Source: Frankiaceae bacterium
GTDB taxonomy: Bacteria > Actinomycetota > Actinomycetes > Mycobacteriales > SCTD01
DNA length: 5,449 bases
Assembly (NCBI GenBank): GCA_026786045.1
Contig: JAJAYV010000372.1
Span: forward strand, 1 to 5,449
Direction of reading: 5' to 3'
The notes below the pieces were generated by a model. That model searched no databases. It worked only from the letters and a program-made list of their open reading frames with translations, and had not been told where the DNA came from. Shown piece after piece: positions 4,203-5,449 of the stretch (position 1 is the stretch's first letter; every line of letters starts with the position of its first letter). Made by a program: the position numbers and the translations under genes.

Positions 4203-5347
4203 GTGCCCGTCCTCAGGTAGTGGGCGCCGACCTGCGCGCGCCGGCGTACATCGTCGAGGTCGTCCCCGAGCGCGGTGACGTGCCCGATCTTGCGGCCGGG
4301 CTTCACGACCTTGCCGTAGAGGTGGACCTTGAGCGCCGGGTCGCGGCCGAAGAGCATGTGCAGCCGGCGGTCCAGGTCGCCGTCGTCGTCGCCGCCGAGC
4401 ATGTTGGCCATGACGACCCACGGCGCGGTCTGCGTGGTCGCGCCGAGCGGGTAGTCGAGGACCGCGCGCAGGTGCTGTTCGAACTGCGACGTGCGCGCGC
4501 CCTCGATCGTCCAGTGCGCGCTGTTGTGCGGGCGCATCGCCAGCTCGTTGACGACCAGCCCGTCGGCGGTCTCGAACAGCTCGACGGCGAGCACCCCGAC
4601 GACCTCGAGCGCGTCGGCCAGGCGCAGCGCCAGCGACTGCGCCTCGAGCGCGCGCTCTTCCGACAGCCCCGGTGCCGGCGCGAGCACCTCGACGCAGATC
4701 CCGTCGGCCTGCACCGTCTCGACGACCGGCCAGGCGGCACCCTGCCCGTACGGCGAGCGGGCGACGACGGCGGCGAGCTCGCGCCGAAGCGGGACCAGCT
4801 GCTCGGCGACCAGGCGCACACCGCTGGCGACGACCTCGGCGGCCTGCTCGACGTCGTGCACCACCCAGACGCCCTTGCCGTCGTAGCCGCCGGTAGCGGC
4901 CTTGAGCACCAGCGGCCAGCCGACGTGCTTCGCGAAGCCCTCCACGTCGCGGACGGTGGCGACCGGAGTGAAGGGCGGCACCGGGATCCCCAGCGCGGCC
5001 AGGCGCTCCCGCATCACGATCTTGTCCTGCGCGTGGCGCAGCGCGGCCGAGCCGGGCGCGATCCGCAGCCCCTCGGCCTCCAGCGCCTCGAGCAGGCCGT
5101 TCGGCACGTGCTCGTGGTCGAAGGTGACGACCTCGCAGCCCTCGCTGAAGGCGCGCAGGTCGTCGAGCGAGGTGTGGTCGCCGACCGTCACGCCGTTCGC
5201 GACGAGCGCGGCGCTGTCGTGGGTGGCGTCGGCGAGCACCTTGAGCGACAGGCCCAGGGCGATGGCGGCCTGGTGGGTCATCCGCGACAGCTGGCCGCCG
5301 CCGACCATGCCGACCACGGGCAGGCCCATCGCTCCCCGGATCGCCAC
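4187..5347 (-). CDS. purK: N5-carboxyaminoimidazole ribonucleotide synthase (PurK)
   Basis: PurK is the ATP-grasp enzyme that joins bicarbonate to AIR using ATP, making N5-CAIR for PurE. The 386-aa product has the usual three parts: an N-terminal fold with GMVGGGQLSRM (13-23) and FDHEHVP (76-82); the ATP-binding middle with KAATGGYDGKG (149-159) and the EQLVPLRREL adenine-side region (182-191); and the metal-binding end with VEL (Glu256) and NELAMRPHNSAHW (267-279, Glu268). All key residues appear present. The GTG at 5347 is taken as start; an ATG at 5329, 6 codons in, is an alternative, with a GGGGAG only 2 nt before it, too close to be ideal. No clear site precedes the GTG. The gene is intact and heads the purK-purE pair. 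Confidence 0.95.
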   Translation of the reverse strand: MAIRGAMGLPVVGMVGGGQLSRMTHQAAIALGLSLKVLADATHDSAALVANGVTVGDHTSLDDLRAFSEGCEVVTFDHEHVPNGLLEALEAEGLRIAPGSAALRHAQDKIVMRERLAALGIPVPPFTPVATVRDVEGFAKHVGWPLVLKAATGGYDGKGVWVVHDVEQAAEVVASGVRLVAEQLVPLRRELAAVVARSPYGQGAAWPVVETVQADGICVEVLAPAPGLSEERALEAQSLALRLADALEVVGVLAVELFETADGLVVNELAMRPHNSAHWTIEGARTSQFEQHLRAVLDYPLGATTQTAPWVVMANMLGGDDDGDLDRRLHMLFGRDPALKVHLYGKVVKPGRKIGHVTALGDDLDDVRRRAQVGAHYLRTGTWLED

Positions 5348-5357
5348 GAGCGGGAGG

Positions 5358-5449
5358 CTAGCGGGCCACGGCGGGCGCCCGCGCCGGGACCGCCCGGCCG
5401 AGCCACATGCCCGCGCCGACGAGCAGGGCCGCCACCGCCAGCCGCGCCG
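5358..5449 (-). CDS. C-terminal tail of a membrane protein (partial)
   Basis: The minus strand encodes the last 30 residues of a gene that continues beyond the window: a hydrophobic segment (LAVAALLVGAGMWLG) followed by an alanine-, proline- and arginine-rich tail ending in TAG at 5360-5358. This looks like a final membrane helix with a short, positively charged, probably cytoplasmic end. It stops only 10 nt before the purK start, so it is likely co-transcribed with purK-purE. The piece is too short to name a family. Confidence 0.55.
   Translation of the reverse strand, partial: ARLAVAALLVGAGMWLGRAVPARAPAVAR

Noticed and set aside
3724..4278. 184-aa plus-strand frame opposite purE
   Set aside because: It is antisense to purE and its composition has no recognisable features.
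4303..4821. 172-aa Arg/Ser-rich frame and several plus-strand frames within purK
   Set aside because: These are out-of-frame or antisense shadows of purK, which carries all family motifs.
1..5449. tRNA gene or CRISPR array linked to the integrase
   Set aside because: No tRNA-like T-arm and cloverleaf pattern and no regularly spaced repeats were found on reading the window.

Overview
The window is high-GC DNA with strong G/C preference at third codon positions, GTG/TTG starts and a purK-purE gene order. This points to an actinobacterium, possibly of the Geodermatophilaceae type (an inference from gene style, not proven). Two parts contrast sharply. The right part (about 3690-5449, all minus strand) is well-kept housekeeping sequence: the C-terminal tail of a membrane protein, then purK and purE, which overlap by about 16 nt and carry out the two-step conversion of AIR to CAIR in purine synthesis.

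The left part (1-3658) is accessory sequence with many broken genes. From left to right it holds: a tyrosine-recombinase remnant with a frameshift and no catalytic domain (+); a 53-aa basic small protein with a good ribosome binding site (+); a four-helix DUF4383-like membrane protein (-); the upstream partner of that gene, another small membrane protein interrupted by an in-frame amber codon (-); about 400 nt without a convincing gene but with a 12-bp tandem duplication, an 11-bp inverted repeat and a hairpin; a secreted lipoprotein broken by a one-base insertion (+); a Y-shaped inverted-repeat structure; a 68-aa small gene broken by a one-base insertion (-); a strong GC hairpin; a 22-residue CHRD-domain tail (-); and a 162-codon open frame of doubtful status (+).

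In three of the disrupted genes the reading frame continues sensibly past a single lesion (amber, +1, +1), so the lesions are either recent or sequencing errors. The integrase and CHRD pieces are true truncations. The simplest reading is an old integration region next to purE that is decaying. I see no rRNA, tRNA, CRISPR array or complete insertion sequence, and no coherent new multi-gene system. The least explained items are the Y-shaped element at 2635-2708 and the cluster of single-lesion genes.
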